Origin: an uncultured Roseburia sp. | GTDB lineage: Bacteria; Bacillota; Clostridia; Lachnospirales; Lachnospiraceae | Direction: 5' to 3' | DNA length: 35,489 nt | Assembly: GCA_934358955.1 (NCBI GenBank) | Contig: CAKRLC010000018.1 | Location: 1-35,489 of the forward strand | Part shown: positions 21,566 to 29,964 of the stretch, piece after piece | Layout of the letters: each line of letters begins with the position of its first letter | Position numbering within the stretch: the stretch's first letter is position 1 | Position numbers and translations under genes: made by a program | Notes under the pieces: model-generated | What the model was told of the DNA's origin: nothing | The model's input: the letters and a program-made list of their open reading frames with translations, nothing else | The model's database searches: none

Positions 21566-23914
21566 CTATTCTATCTCTCTGTAGCTTTCCCCGCTTTTTA
21601 AGATAATTTCTTTTTCATGGACCAGAAACGAGATTTCATCCCCTTCCAACAATGTAAATTTCGCATCTTTTTTCGTGATACGCACTTCTAAAAGTGCCCC
21701 CTTAAATCTTAACCGGAATGCATATTCTTCCCATTCTTCCGGAATCGTTGGTTTGAACCTCAGTACGCCTTTCTGACAGCGCACGCCTGCGAATCCGTTG
21801 ACAATTGCCTGCCAGGTTCCTGCCATATTGGCAGCGTGGATTCCCGCATAAAAATTATTGTGATAATCATCAAGATCCATACGCGCAGACTGTGAAAAAT
21901 ACTGATATGCTTCCTCCAGATAGCCAATATCACATGCCACAATTCCGAAAATGCAGGTAGATAAAGAAGAATGATGCAGCGTAACTTCCTGATAGAAATC
22001 ATAGTTTCTCCGAATCTCTTCCTCCGTAAATAAATCGTTGTGTAAATACATGCCAAGGATCGCATCCGCCTGTTTTGACATACGGTGACGCATAATAAAA
22101 AGCGGGTGATAGTTCTCATACAGCCATGCTCGCTTTTCTGGTGGGATCTTATTTTCATCCCATGGTTTCCGCATCATAAATCCGTCATCCATTGGATAAA
22201 TCTGTCTCTTCTCGTCGTATGGGAAATACATTTTTTCAATGATCTCATTCCAAAGCACTAATTCTTCTTCTGAAAAATCTAATTTTTCTTCCAGACGCTT
22301 CAAATACTCCGGCGCATTTTCTTTCAAATATTTCACTGCATTGACAGCATCCCGCAGATTTTCACGCGCCATCAGATTTGTATAGAAGTTATTATCAACT
22401 AACACGTTGTATTCGTCTGGTCCGGTCACATCACAGATACAGTATTTTCCGTCCTTGCACTCTGCAAAAGAACCGACATCTGCCCAGACCCTGGCAGTCT
22501 CGATCAGGATTTCCGCACCTTTTTCTTTCAGGTAATCCACATCTCCCGTCACCTGAAGATATAACGAAAGCGCATATGCTACATCTGCATTAATATGATA
22601 CTGTGCGGTTCCAAGCGGATAATAAGTCGACGCTTCTTCCCCATTGATCGTCCTCCAAGGATAAAGTGCTCCTTTCATGTGGCCTAAAATCCTTGCTCTG
22701 TCTCTTGCCTGCGGAAGTGTTGCATAACGATAATCTAACAGTTTCTTTGCTGTCTCCGGTTCCGTAAAGATAAGCACTGGAAGTACATACATTTCTGTAT
22801 CCCAAAAATAATGTCCCTCATATCCTTCCCCTGAAAGTCCTTTTGCCCCCATACCGGTTCTGCCATCCCGTCCGGCAGACTGGATGATGTGAAACAGATT
22901 AAAATGCAGTCCCTGCTGTAATTCTTCATTTCCCTTGATCTCGACATCTGCTGTTTTCCAGAATTTCTGCATATAAGCTTTCTGCTGTTCTTCAAGCTTC
23001 CCATAGCCCTCGCTCTTTGCAGCCGCAAGTTCTTCCTGCACAAATGCTTCCAGCTGTTCTTTGTCCATGTCAAGATTCGTCGAATAGCATATAAATTTAT
23101 CGAGTGTCACACACTCTCCTTCTTTTACCTGCATCAAAGCTTTGGATACCGTATCCATCTCCCCGGCTTCTGATATCCAGTTTTCTTCTGTCACTTTCTG
23201 TCCACTGCGCCATAACTCATGGGTGCTGCCACATGCCATCGTAAGATGACTGCCTTTTGTCGTTCCTTCATAGTAAGACATATCCTTTTTTACAGTCACT
23301 TTATCCGGATCAAGCCGTCGGCCAAATGGACCATAATCCACAATTGGATTTGTTTTTCTTGTATGGTTCTCCACATCTGCCTGCATTTTCGATACAAATT
23401 CAATGGTTCCTTCATAATTCACCGGTCTGACCTGATAGCGGATCACCATAATATTTTTTCTTGCAAAGGAAACCAGACGGGAAATATGAATCTCTGTCAT
23501 TTTTCCGCTCGGAGCCACCCAGATCAGTTTTCGTTCCAGAATACCGTCTTTCATATGAAGCGTTCTGGCATACTCTTTCACTTCGCCCTGCTCCATTGAA
23601 AACTCTTCTCCATCTAAACTGACATGGATTTCTTTTAAATTCGGCAGGTTCAAAAGTGACTGGCTCAAAAGCGGTGAGCCAAAGTTTGCTTCCCCGTAAC
23701 GGATTTCATTACTCTCATAAAAGCCATTGACAAAGTTTCCCTCCAGCCCCGTATCCACATCAAATGGATAAGCTTCCTCAAACGTTCCTCTCGTGCCAAT
23801 ATAACCATTTGACAGTGCAAAGGTCGTCTCATTTCTATAATTATTTTCTTTTTTAAATTCTGTTTCCGTAATTTTCCATTGTTCGATTGGATAAATTGGT
23901 TTCTTAAAATCCAT
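21566..23914 (-). CDS. Glycoside hydrolase family 65 disaccharide phosphorylase
   Basis: This 782-residue GH65 enzyme splits an alpha-glucosidic disaccharide with phosphate and inversion, giving beta-glucose 1-phosphate. Family segments are NGYIGTRGTFEE (residues 36-47), HYFWDTEMYVLPV (368-380), Y-R-Y-A-T-L-P-Q-A-R, the catalytic acid E501 in VTGPDEYN, and HHSSLS, which binds phosphate. The architecture (beta-sandwich, helical linker, alpha6/alpha6 barrel, C-terminal sheet) and length are typical of maltose, trehalose, kojibiose and nigerose phosphorylases; I cannot pick the linkage by eye. It lies after a PIG-L deacetylase and ABC permeases and before an HAD phosphatase. The PIG-L neighbour is unusual and may point to an N-acetylated or amino-sugar disaccharide. 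The locus shows no maltose regulator. Confidence 0.92.
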   Translation of the reverse strand: MDFKKPIYPIEQWKITETEFKKENNYRNETTFALSNGYIGTRGTFEEAYPFDVDTGLEGNFVNGFYESNEIRYGEANFGSPLLSQSLLNLPNLKEIHVSLDGEEFSMEQGEVKEYARTLHMKDGILERKLIWVAPSGKMTEIHISRLVSFARKNIMVIRYQVRPVNYEGTIEFVSKMQADVENHTRKTNPIVDYGPFGRRLDPDKVTVKKDMSYYEGTTKGSHLTMACGSTHELWRSGQKVTEENWISEAGEMDTVSKALMQVKEGECVTLDKFICYSTNLDMDKEQLEAFVQEELAAAKSEGYGKLEEQQKAYMQKFWKTADVEIKGNEELQQGLHFNLFHIIQSAGRDGRTGMGAKGLSGEGYEGHYFWDTEMYVLPVLIFTEPETAKKLLDYRYATLPQARDRARILGHMKGALYPWRTINGEEASTYYPLGTAQYHINADVAYALSLYLQVTGDVDYLKEKGAEILIETARVWADVGSFAECKDGKYCICDVTGPDEYNVLVDNNFYTNLMARENLRDAVNAVKYLKENAPEYLKRLEEKLDFSEEELVLWNEIIEKMYFPYDEKRQIYPMDDGFMMRKPWDENKIPPEKRAWLYENYHPLFIMRHRMSKQADAILGMYLHNDLFTEEEIRRNYDFYQEVTLHHSSLSTCIFGIVACDIGYLEEAYQYFSQSARMDLDDYHNNFYAGIHAANMAGTWQAIVNGFAGVRCQKGVLRFKPTIPEEWEEYAFRLRFKGALLEVRITKKDAKFTLLEGDEISFLVHEKEIILKSGESYREIE

Positions 23915-23944
23915 AATTTATGCTCCTTTTACCATTTCCATAAA

Positions 23945-24844
23945 TCATTTGTACGCAATCTCCCAGAATATTTCTTCTGCCTTTATAAAAGAATACAAAA
24001 ATTCTACGGAATCATCTTTGATCGCGTTTTTATGGCAGGCCAAAGCCTGCGCTTTTCTGTTTTCAGCAAAATCGACCGGTTTCATATCCTCAGGAACTTC
24101 AAATCGGATCCGGTTTTCCCACTTTAATAATCCGTTGTCAAAATCCTTCGGACATTCGTAATTTTCGCAGACATCCATCCCTTTTTCATAGTCCCAGATA
24201 TCCTTTCGCTGTGCAGAGCGGTTTGGCCAGTTTTCATCTCCGGCGTTTGAATGTACTACCCCGGAAAATAAAACCGGATGATACTGCTCTGCCTCAGCCA
24301 GAATTTCTTTCAGGAAAAGAAGCAATCCACTGTGATCTCCATGCATGTCATACTCTGCTGTCGTAAAAATCATATCTGCCTGCTTTTCCATCATGATTTC
24401 TCTTAAATCCTTCTTGAAATTTTTTCGTGTATACAAAGCAGATGTTCCGTATTTCTCTGTGTGGTAATCCGGTTTTTCCGGCAGCGCATAAGTATGGTCG
24501 GTACAGTGTGCCACATGTACTCTGTTTTCATCGGTATCATCATAAAGCTGGTGCAAAAAGCTTTCTGTCGGGTCCATTCCTGTATCTGCATAACCAAGAA
24601 ACGTCACCTGATCCTCCCTGATTCCAAGCACTTTTAGTCCTGACAGCGTTTCTGACAGGCGGACCCGTCCGGTTACTTCATCACACCCTTCATAGTCTCC
24701 ATTTCCTGCCATCACTACATGCACGCCAATATTTTTGTCCAGTGCCTGTTCCATAATGCCTGCTGCAAGGAGAATCTCATCATCTTCATGCGGCACAATG
24801 ACCATGATATTTCTGACTTCTGCATTTAATTCCATTTTTTTCAT
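23945..24844 (-). CDS. PIG-L family deacetylase
   Basis: This 299-residue protein of the PIG-L/LmbE fold removes N-acetyl groups from GlcNAc-type or acylated sugar substrates with Zn2+. The metal and catalytic motif reads IVPHEDDEILLA (usual form A/P-H-P-D-D-E; the proline is glutamate here, but His, Asp-Asp and Glu are intact). The third zinc ligand region is DMHGDHSG near residue 170. I chose ATG 24844, with AAGGAGAG 8 nt upstream; the frame continues nine codons further without a better site. It lies between the permeases and the GH65 phosphorylase, 31 nt from each side, so it belongs to the same transcript. Its presence suggests that the imported sugar carries an acetyl (or other acyl) amide. 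Confidence 0.88.
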   Translation of the reverse strand: MKKMELNAEVRNIMVIVPHEDDEILLAAGIMEQALDKNIGVHVVMAGNGDYEGCDEVTGRVRLSETLSGLKVLGIREDQVTFLGYADTGMDPTESFLHQLYDDTDENRVHVAHCTDHTYALPEKPDYHTEKYGTSALYTRKNFKKDLREIMMEKQADMIFTTAEYDMHGDHSGLLLFLKEILAEAEQYHPVLFSGVVHSNAGDENWPNRSAQRKDIWDYEKGMDVCENYECPKDFDNGLLKWENRIRFEVPEDMKPVDFAENRKAQALACHKNAIKDDSVEFLYSFIKAEEIFWEIAYK

Positions 24845-24875
24845 ATCGTTGTCTCTCCTTCTGTCTGGCAAATGA

Positions 24876-25739
24876 TCAGCCCTTTACAGCCCCTGCAGAA
24901 ACTCCTGCAATAATGTATTTCTGCATAAAAATATAGAAAATCATAAGTGGTGCAACCCCTAACATCAGCATTGGAAATAATGCAGTCCAGTCTGTTGAGA
25001 ACTGTCCGATATTTCTGGATACTTCCTGCAAAATAACATCCTGTTCACGACTCTGTAAAAACAGCAATGGTGTCATAAATTCATTCCAGACATTTAATGT
25101 TACAAGGATCACAACAGTTGCAATAACCGGCTTTAATAACGGAAGTACAATTACAAAAAACTTACGGATAACAGAACAGCCATCGATTTCGGCCGCTTCC
25201 TCTAACTCCTTTGGAACCGTGGACTCTACAAATTCTTTAAAGAGAAAAATTCCCTGCGGCACATTGATCGCCACGTCAACCAGAATGACAGCCCAGGCTG
25301 TATTCATCAGTCCAATAGTCTTTACAATTTTAAATAAGCTGACAATATTCATCTGGAAAGGAACAACAAGACCTGCCAGAAACAGTAGAAAGATTCTGCT
25401 TCCCCATTTTGATTTGGTTCTTGCAAGCGCATAGCCTGCCATTGATGTAACAAGAACAATGATTGCCACTGCTAAAACAGTAATTTTTACTGTATTAAAT
25501 AAAGCTCTCGGATACTGCATATTGGTAAAGGCATCCACATAATTCTGGAATACCCATACTTTTGGAAGTCCCAGTGGATTCTGTGTTGCTTCCTGTGGAG
25601 TTTTAAACGTCGTTACGATCAGATAGTAGATCGGTACAAACCATAATGCTGCAAGGAGAATCATAAAAATCTCTGTAATGACCAGTCCACGACGTTCTCG
25701 TTTACTGACCCCTCTGTCTTCTACATTCTGTTTTCTCAT
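24876..25739 (-). CDS. Carbohydrate ABC transporter permease (MalG type)
   Basis: This 287-residue CUT1 inner-membrane permease has six helices, with the EAA loop near residue 190 reading E-E-A-A-E-I-D-G-C followed by F-x6-P-L-L-K-P, which docks the ATPase subunit. The N-terminal W-F-V-P-I-Y-Y-L-I-V-T-T-F-K is typical of MalG. I start it at ATG 25739, where GGGGGAGG precedes it and the codon overlaps the stop of the other permease gene (ATGA coupling); an upstream extension of 25 codons is spurious. No ATP-binding subunit is encoded in the locus, so it presumably shares an MsmK-like multi-sugar ATPase encoded elsewhere. Confidence 0.93.
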   Translation of the reverse strand: MRKQNVEDRGVSKRERRGLVITEIFMILLAALWFVPIYYLIVTTFKTPQEATQNPLGLPKVWVFQNYVDAFTNMQYPRALFNTVKITVLAVAIIVLVTSMAGYALARTKSKWGSRIFLLFLAGLVVPFQMNIVSLFKIVKTIGLMNTAWAVILVDVAINVPQGIFLFKEFVESTVPKELEEAAEIDGCSVIRKFFVIVLPLLKPVIATVVILVTLNVWNEFMTPLLFLQSREQDVILQEVSRNIGQFSTDWTALFPMLMLGVAPLMIFYIFMQKYIIAGVSAGAVKG

Positions 25740-26638
25740 GAGATAGCCTCCCCCCATTTTCCCATTATTTTTGTTGTCACACCGCTGATGACTAAAACAA
25801 TAATAAAGAAGCACACACCAAAAGCTGATCCAACGGAATAGAATCCATCTGAAATACCCTTTTTCATCATAACAGTCATAACGGTTTCTGTTGCATTGCC
25901 TGGTCCTCCGGAGGTCATGGAATAAATCGCATCAAAGGCTTTCATACCGCCAATCAATCCGGTTACAACAATGATTTTCACTGATGGACACATCAATGGA
26001 AGCGTGATACGGAAAAAGCTCTGTCTTGCATTTGCACCATCAATCTGTGCGGCTTCATATAATTCCGGTGAAATACTCTGTAAATTAGCAAGGAAAATAA
26101 CCATCGCCCAGCCTGTCCACTGCCAGATCTGCGTAAAAATAACAGAAAATAATGCCCTGTTTGTAGTGAAAAAGTTGATCGTATCAAGTCCAAACTGATG
26201 GAGCAGGTTATTGATCAGACCATAATCGGAAGAAGACATAATAAAATTCCACAGATAACCGATGATCAATGAACTGAATACAGCCGGAAAAAAATATACC
26301 GCGCGCAACAGATTTCTCGTTTTTAATTTCTTATTTAAAATAGCTGCGATCGGCAATCCTAAAATCACCTGGAAGCCGGTCAGAAGTACCGCATAGATCA
26401 GAGAGTTTTTGATCGCGATCCGCATCAAAGGTGTCTGAAATACTTTCAGGTAATTCTGTAAACCGACAAAATGCAAATTCACCGGATTCATATCTGTATA
26501 GTCCGTAAAACTATAAAAAATCGTGTACATAAATGGTAAAATACTAAAAATCAAATAGATTGCCAGTGCCGGGATCACAAACAATGCAAAATAATTTCCA
26601 AGTGACCCGCACTCTCTTTTTTTCTGTTTTCTCTTCAT
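25736..26638 (-). CDS. Carbohydrate ABC transporter permease (MalF/UgpA type)
   Basis: This 300-residue partner permease of the CUT1 transporter has six predicted helices and the EAA loop L-Y-E-A-A-Q-I-D-G-A-N-A followed by FFRITLPLMCP near residue 205. A conserved YTIFYSFTDY sits after the first helix and S-G-G-P-G-N-A-T-E-T before the last. It pairs with the MalG-type protein to form the membrane channel. The gene follows the binding-protein gene after a terminator hairpin and overlaps the next permease gene by four bases. The ribosome site is weak (AAAGG well upstream), so the exact ATG has some uncertainty. Confidence 0.93.
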   Translation of the reverse strand: MKRKQKKRECGSLGNYFALFVIPALAIYLIFSILPFMYTIFYSFTDYTDMNPVNLHFVGLQNYLKVFQTPLMRIAIKNSLIYAVLLTGFQVILGLPIAAILNKKLKTRNLLRAVYFFPAVFSSLIIGYLWNFIMSSSDYGLINNLLHQFGLDTINFFTTNRALFSVIFTQIWQWTGWAMVIFLANLQSISPELYEAAQIDGANARQSFFRITLPLMCPSVKIIVVTGLIGGMKAFDAIYSMTSGGPGNATETVMTVMMKKGISDGFYSVGSAFGVCFFIIVLVISGVTTKIMGKWGEAIS

Positions 26639-26671
26639 GAGATTAACCCATACCTTTCTGGAAATGGGCAG

Positions 26672-26712
26672 AAAAAGAGCCCCAAACCCAGACTCAATGC
26701 TGAGTTTGAGGC
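26672..26712 (-). terminator. Partial terminator between binding protein and permeases
   Basis: GCCCCAAAC (26679-26687) and GTTTGAGGC (26704-26712) pair with one G-U, with an inner CTCA/TGAG helix, followed leftward by U5 (26676-26672). Position after the binding-protein gene and before the permeases is typical of ABC operons, where it keeps binding protein in excess. Confidence 0.8.
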
Positions 26713-26731
26713 ATCTTCACTGCACAATACT

Positions 26732-28030
26732 CTACTTTGACAATAATTCTGCAACAGCTGTATCAACATTCTGTAAGGTTGTTGCTAAATCCTGTGAACC
26801 TAACAGATAGCTCTGCATCTCTGTTCCATATGTCTCATGTGCACCTGCTGCAGCACCCCATTCGTTCCATGGACAATATACATTTCCTGCTGCCAATGCA
26901 TCTGAAACACTTGTATATGCTTCCGGAAGATCAAATTCTACTCCATTTAAGTAAGAAGATCCACCCTGATTGTTCTGCCATAAAGCTGTCTGTCCATCTA
27001 CAGTTGAGATTGCTGCAAGTACTTCTTTGACTGCATCCAGATTTTTGGAAGCTGCATTTGCTGCGAATCCACATCCAGGACCACCAATTAACCATCCAGC
27101 ACTTTCTTTTGTTCCATAGAAAGGCATCATGTCAAGCTGCAAATCAGGATTTTTTTCCATGATCGCATCATAATCCCAAGGTCCTGAACAGAACATGGCA
27201 GCTCCGCCGGTTGCAAACTGCTCTAAAGCCTGATCATGATCAACACCTGTCATATCGGTTGTATACACACCATTGTCGATCAGCTTAGACCATGTTTCTA
27301 CATATGGATTCCATGTTCCATCCATTGTTGTTTCACCATTTCGATAAGCTTCCCCGAATCCTTTTCCTTCATCTGTAGAAAGGTATTCAGCTGTTACAAA
27401 TGCCATAGAACTCTTTAATAACGGCTCCCATGATTTCAATCCTGCTGCAAGTGGTGTCACTCCTGCATCCTGGAATTTTGAGCAGACATCTAAAAATTCA
27501 TCAAATGTCTTTGGTAATTCAATGTTATTTTCCTCAAAAATCTCTTTATTATAGTAAATTCCTTCGAACCAGCTGATGCCTGGAAGTGCATAAGTGTTTC
27601 CATCATATCCGTATACACTTGTACCTGCGGAAGAATAATCTGCTGCAAGATCGTCTAACGCTTCCAGATATCCTAATTTTGCATGTTTCAATGCAGAACC
27701 CGGTGATTCACAGATGATATCCGGACCTTCGCCTGCAGAAAGCTGTGTATCAATGATCGTATCATAGTTCGAATTGTCAATGAACTGATACTCAATCTCT
27801 ACGTTTGGAACTGCTTCTGCCAGATAATCTAACATTGCCTGCATGGTATCTTCACTGTTCCAGTAAGACATACGGATCGTCACCTTATCGGAAGAATCCT
27901 TTTCTGTTTCTGTTGCATCTGCCTTTGTAGAGGAAGAATCACCCGCAGAGCCTGATGTACTTCCACATCCTGCCACTACCCCAAGTGTCATTGCTGCACA
28001 TAATACTGCGCTCAAAACTTTTCTTTTCAT
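26732..28030 (-). CDS. Extracellular sugar-binding lipoprotein of the ABC transporter
   Basis: This 432-residue family-1 solute-binding protein starts with a lipoprotein signal peptide (MKRKVLSAVLCAAMTLGV) with lipobox V-A-G-C and lipidated C22, then a Ser/Thr/Asp-rich linker to about residue 45. The body has typical segments such as TIRMSYWNSEDT, QLSAGEGPDII, L-P-G-I-S-W-F-E-G-I-Y-Y-N-K-E-I-F and MFCSGPWDY. It captures an oligosaccharide outside the membrane and hands it to the two permeases downstream. GGAGAAAAAGG precedes the ATG. The promoter region carries two direct repeats fitting the YesN-type regulator encoded upstream. The locus suggests a glucose-containing, possibly N-acetylated disaccharide, but binding specificity cannot be read. 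Confidence 0.94.
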   Translation of the reverse strand: MKRKVLSAVLCAAMTLGVVAGCGSTSGSAGDSSSTKADATETEKDSSDKVTIRMSYWNSEDTMQAMLDYLAEAVPNVEIEYQFIDNSNYDTIIDTQLSAGEGPDIICESPGSALKHAKLGYLEALDDLAADYSSAGTSVYGYDGNTYALPGISWFEGIYYNKEIFEENNIELPKTFDEFLDVCSKFQDAGVTPLAAGLKSWEPLLKSSMAFVTAEYLSTDEGKGFGEAYRNGETTMDGTWNPYVETWSKLIDNGVYTTDMTGVDHDQALEQFATGGAAMFCSGPWDYDAIMEKNPDLQLDMMPFYGTKESAGWLIGGPGCGFAANAASKNLDAVKEVLAAISTVDGQTALWQNNQGGSSYLNGVEFDLPEAYTSVSDALAAGNVYCPWNEWGAAAGAHETYGTEMQSYLLGSQDLATTLQNVDTAVAELLSK

Positions 28031-28131
28031 ACCTTTTTCTCCTTTTTCCGAAAAAAAATACTGTTTTTGTTTTCCAGTTTTTCTCTTTCATTTGATATAT
28101 TTATCTTACCCTCAAATGAATCCGGAAAAAA

Positions 28132-28166
28132 TAATACTTTTTCGTGATACCTAATACTTTTTCATG
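28132..28166 (-). promoter_or_regulatory. Direct-repeat operator upstream of the binding-protein gene
   Basis: TAATACTTTTTCGTG (28132-28146) and TAATACTTTTTCATG (28152-28166) match at 14 of 15 positions and are spaced exactly 20 nt (two helical turns). They lie about 100 nt before the binding-protein start, and the distal copy overlaps the kinase stop. Tandem sites in this spacing are typical of AraC-family activators, so the YesN-type response regulator encoded at 29965-31485 is the natural candidate. Confidence 0.65.
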
Positions 28167-29889
28167 TAATTGATTCCGGCAGCACATCCGGCATCTGTAC
28201 CGTGAAGCAGCTATATTCACCGCCCGTCACTGCTGCGCCAATCGTTCCACTCTCACCATAATAAAGTTCTAAGCGTTCTTTGATATTGTGAATCCCATAA
28301 CCTTTCCCCTGCTCATTTAAAAGTTTTTTCACCATTTCCAACTCGATCAGGGGGCCATTGTTGTAAATAGAAAAAATAAGCTTTCCAGGTTCTTTTTTAA
28401 ATTCAACAATTATCTTTCCGCTTCCCGGCTCTTCCATATAATCAATGCCGTGTTTGATCGCATTTTCCACTAACGGCTGAAGCAGGAAATTCGGCATACA
28501 ACATTCCAGTCCACTCTCATCAATCCGGTAATCAACCTCAAACGGTTCTTCATGCATTTTCTTCTGTATCTCAATATAGGCACCAATATTTTCCAGCTCA
28601 CTTTTTACAGTTGTGATCTGCTGCCCGTTATTCAACGCTGTCCTGTAAAATTTTGCTAACAGCCCGGTGATCTCGCTAATATCATCGTCACCTTTCCGCA
28701 GTGCCTTCCACTTAATAGAGGACAGACAGTTATACAGGAAATGCGGATTCATCTGCGCCTGCAATGCCTTTAATTCAGACTCTTTTTTCTCAATCTCGAT
28801 CTTATAGACCTCGTTGATCATCGCATCTAACTGTTCTGTCATTTTTCCAAGGCTGTTGGTCACAACACCGACCTCATCTGCATCCATCGTATGACATGGA
28901 TTTTGCAGATCACCATTTGCGATTCGCTCTGCCTGCCCTTTTAATTGCAGAATCCTTTTCGAAATCACGCTTGAGAGTACACCAATCACGACCAGTATCA
29001 GTGCCACACAGATTAATACCATCACGATCGTTGAAAAGATGATCGAATAAATCTGTTCAGAGATCGTATTTCGGTCAATAAAATAATAGATTTTCCAGTC
29101 AACTTTTTCTAAGGATGCCTCTTTTAAAATAAATTCCTTATTCGTTACTGACGCAGTATCCCCATTTTCACCGATATAGGTCTCAATTTTGTCCTGCAGT
29201 GCTTCGTTTTCCATTTCTTTCGTATAGATAACCTGTCCTTCTCCATCCATGATCAGGATCCCGTTATCCAGATAATCCATCGTCTCAAATGGCTCCAGGA
29301 TCCGGTTTAGGTAAAATTCTGCCCGGAGCACTCCGATCCGCCTGCTTGTCGTCCCGGTATCTAAAATGGTTCTCGTCGCATAGAGCTTCCCGTCCTCTTC
29401 CACCGTCCACTCCGTATTAAAATCCTTTTCATGTTTCCGGTACCAGTCTGTCTCCTCATAATCCTCTGCGGACTCTAAAAAGGCGCCAATGTCTGCTTTT
29501 GTATAAGATGTTACGATTTTAATCATTTTCAGATTTTCATCACTCGTAATAAAATACCAGAACACCGGCTCGACAGTTTTATTCAGGCTCTGTGCGATCA
29601 CACTTCCATTATTGGCATTCTGCTCTAATGTCTCCCTGAATTCCAGGTTATATGCAAGATATTTTGTAAAGTCGGTTTCTCTCTTAAAAATGGCATCCGC
29701 TTCCTGACACATCCTGCTTACGTTATTGTCCATTGTCACTTCCGTCTGATTTAAAAGATTTTTATTTGCCGCAGAAAAAGAATACAAGCCAAGGATCAGT
29801 AGTGGAATGGATACTAAAATCATATAGCTTATTATAAGCTTCTTTTTCATGGATGCCTTGTGAATAAACCAGTTGCAGATTTTTTTCAT
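28162..29889 (-). CDS. YesM-type sensor histidine kinase
   Basis: This kinase of about 575 residues has TM1 at about 17-38, a large extracytoplasmic sensing region (40-278, Cache-like), TM2 at about 282-308, a HAMP domain to about 360, then a His_kinase domain with the phosphorylated H383 in LQAQMNPHFLYN. An ATPase domain follows, with N-box LVENAIKHG and G-box GKGYGIHNI. This architecture is the YesM/LytS-like class that works with AraC-type response regulators to sense carbohydrates or their binding proteins. I chose the ATG at 29889, where the basic N-terminus and first helix begin; the ribosome site is weak, and a TTG 20 codons upstream is possible. It follows its response regulator in the same direction. 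Confidence 0.92.
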   Translation of the reverse strand: MKKICNWFIHKASMKKKLIISYMILVSIPLLILGLYSFSAANKNLLNQTEVTMDNNVSRMCQEADAIFKRETDFTKYLAYNLEFRETLEQNANNGSVIAQSLNKTVEPVFWYFITSDENLKMIKIVTSYTKADIGAFLESAEDYEETDWYRKHEKDFNTEWTVEEDGKLYATRTILDTGTTSRRIGVLRAEFYLNRILEPFETMDYLDNGILIMDGEGQVIYTKEMENEALQDKIETYIGENGDTASVTNKEFILKEASLEKVDWKIYYFIDRNTISEQIYSIIFSTIVMVLICVALILVVIGVLSSVISKRILQLKGQAERIANGDLQNPCHTMDADEVGVVTNSLGKMTEQLDAMINEVYKIEIEKKESELKALQAQMNPHFLYNCLSSIKWKALRKGDDDISEITGLLAKFYRTALNNGQQITTVKSELENIGAYIEIQKKMHEEPFEVDYRIDESGLECCMPNFLLQPLVENAIKHGIDYMEEPGSGKIIVEFKKEPGKLIFSIYNNGPLIELEMVKKLLNEQGKGYGIHNIKERLELYYGESGTIGAAVTGGEYSCFTVQMPDVLPESIT

Positions 29890-29964
29890 CTGGCTGTCTC
29901 GCTTTCTTTTTTTATTTGATTGCCATGTGAGCAGATTTTTTGCCAACAATATGTATGTAAATCA

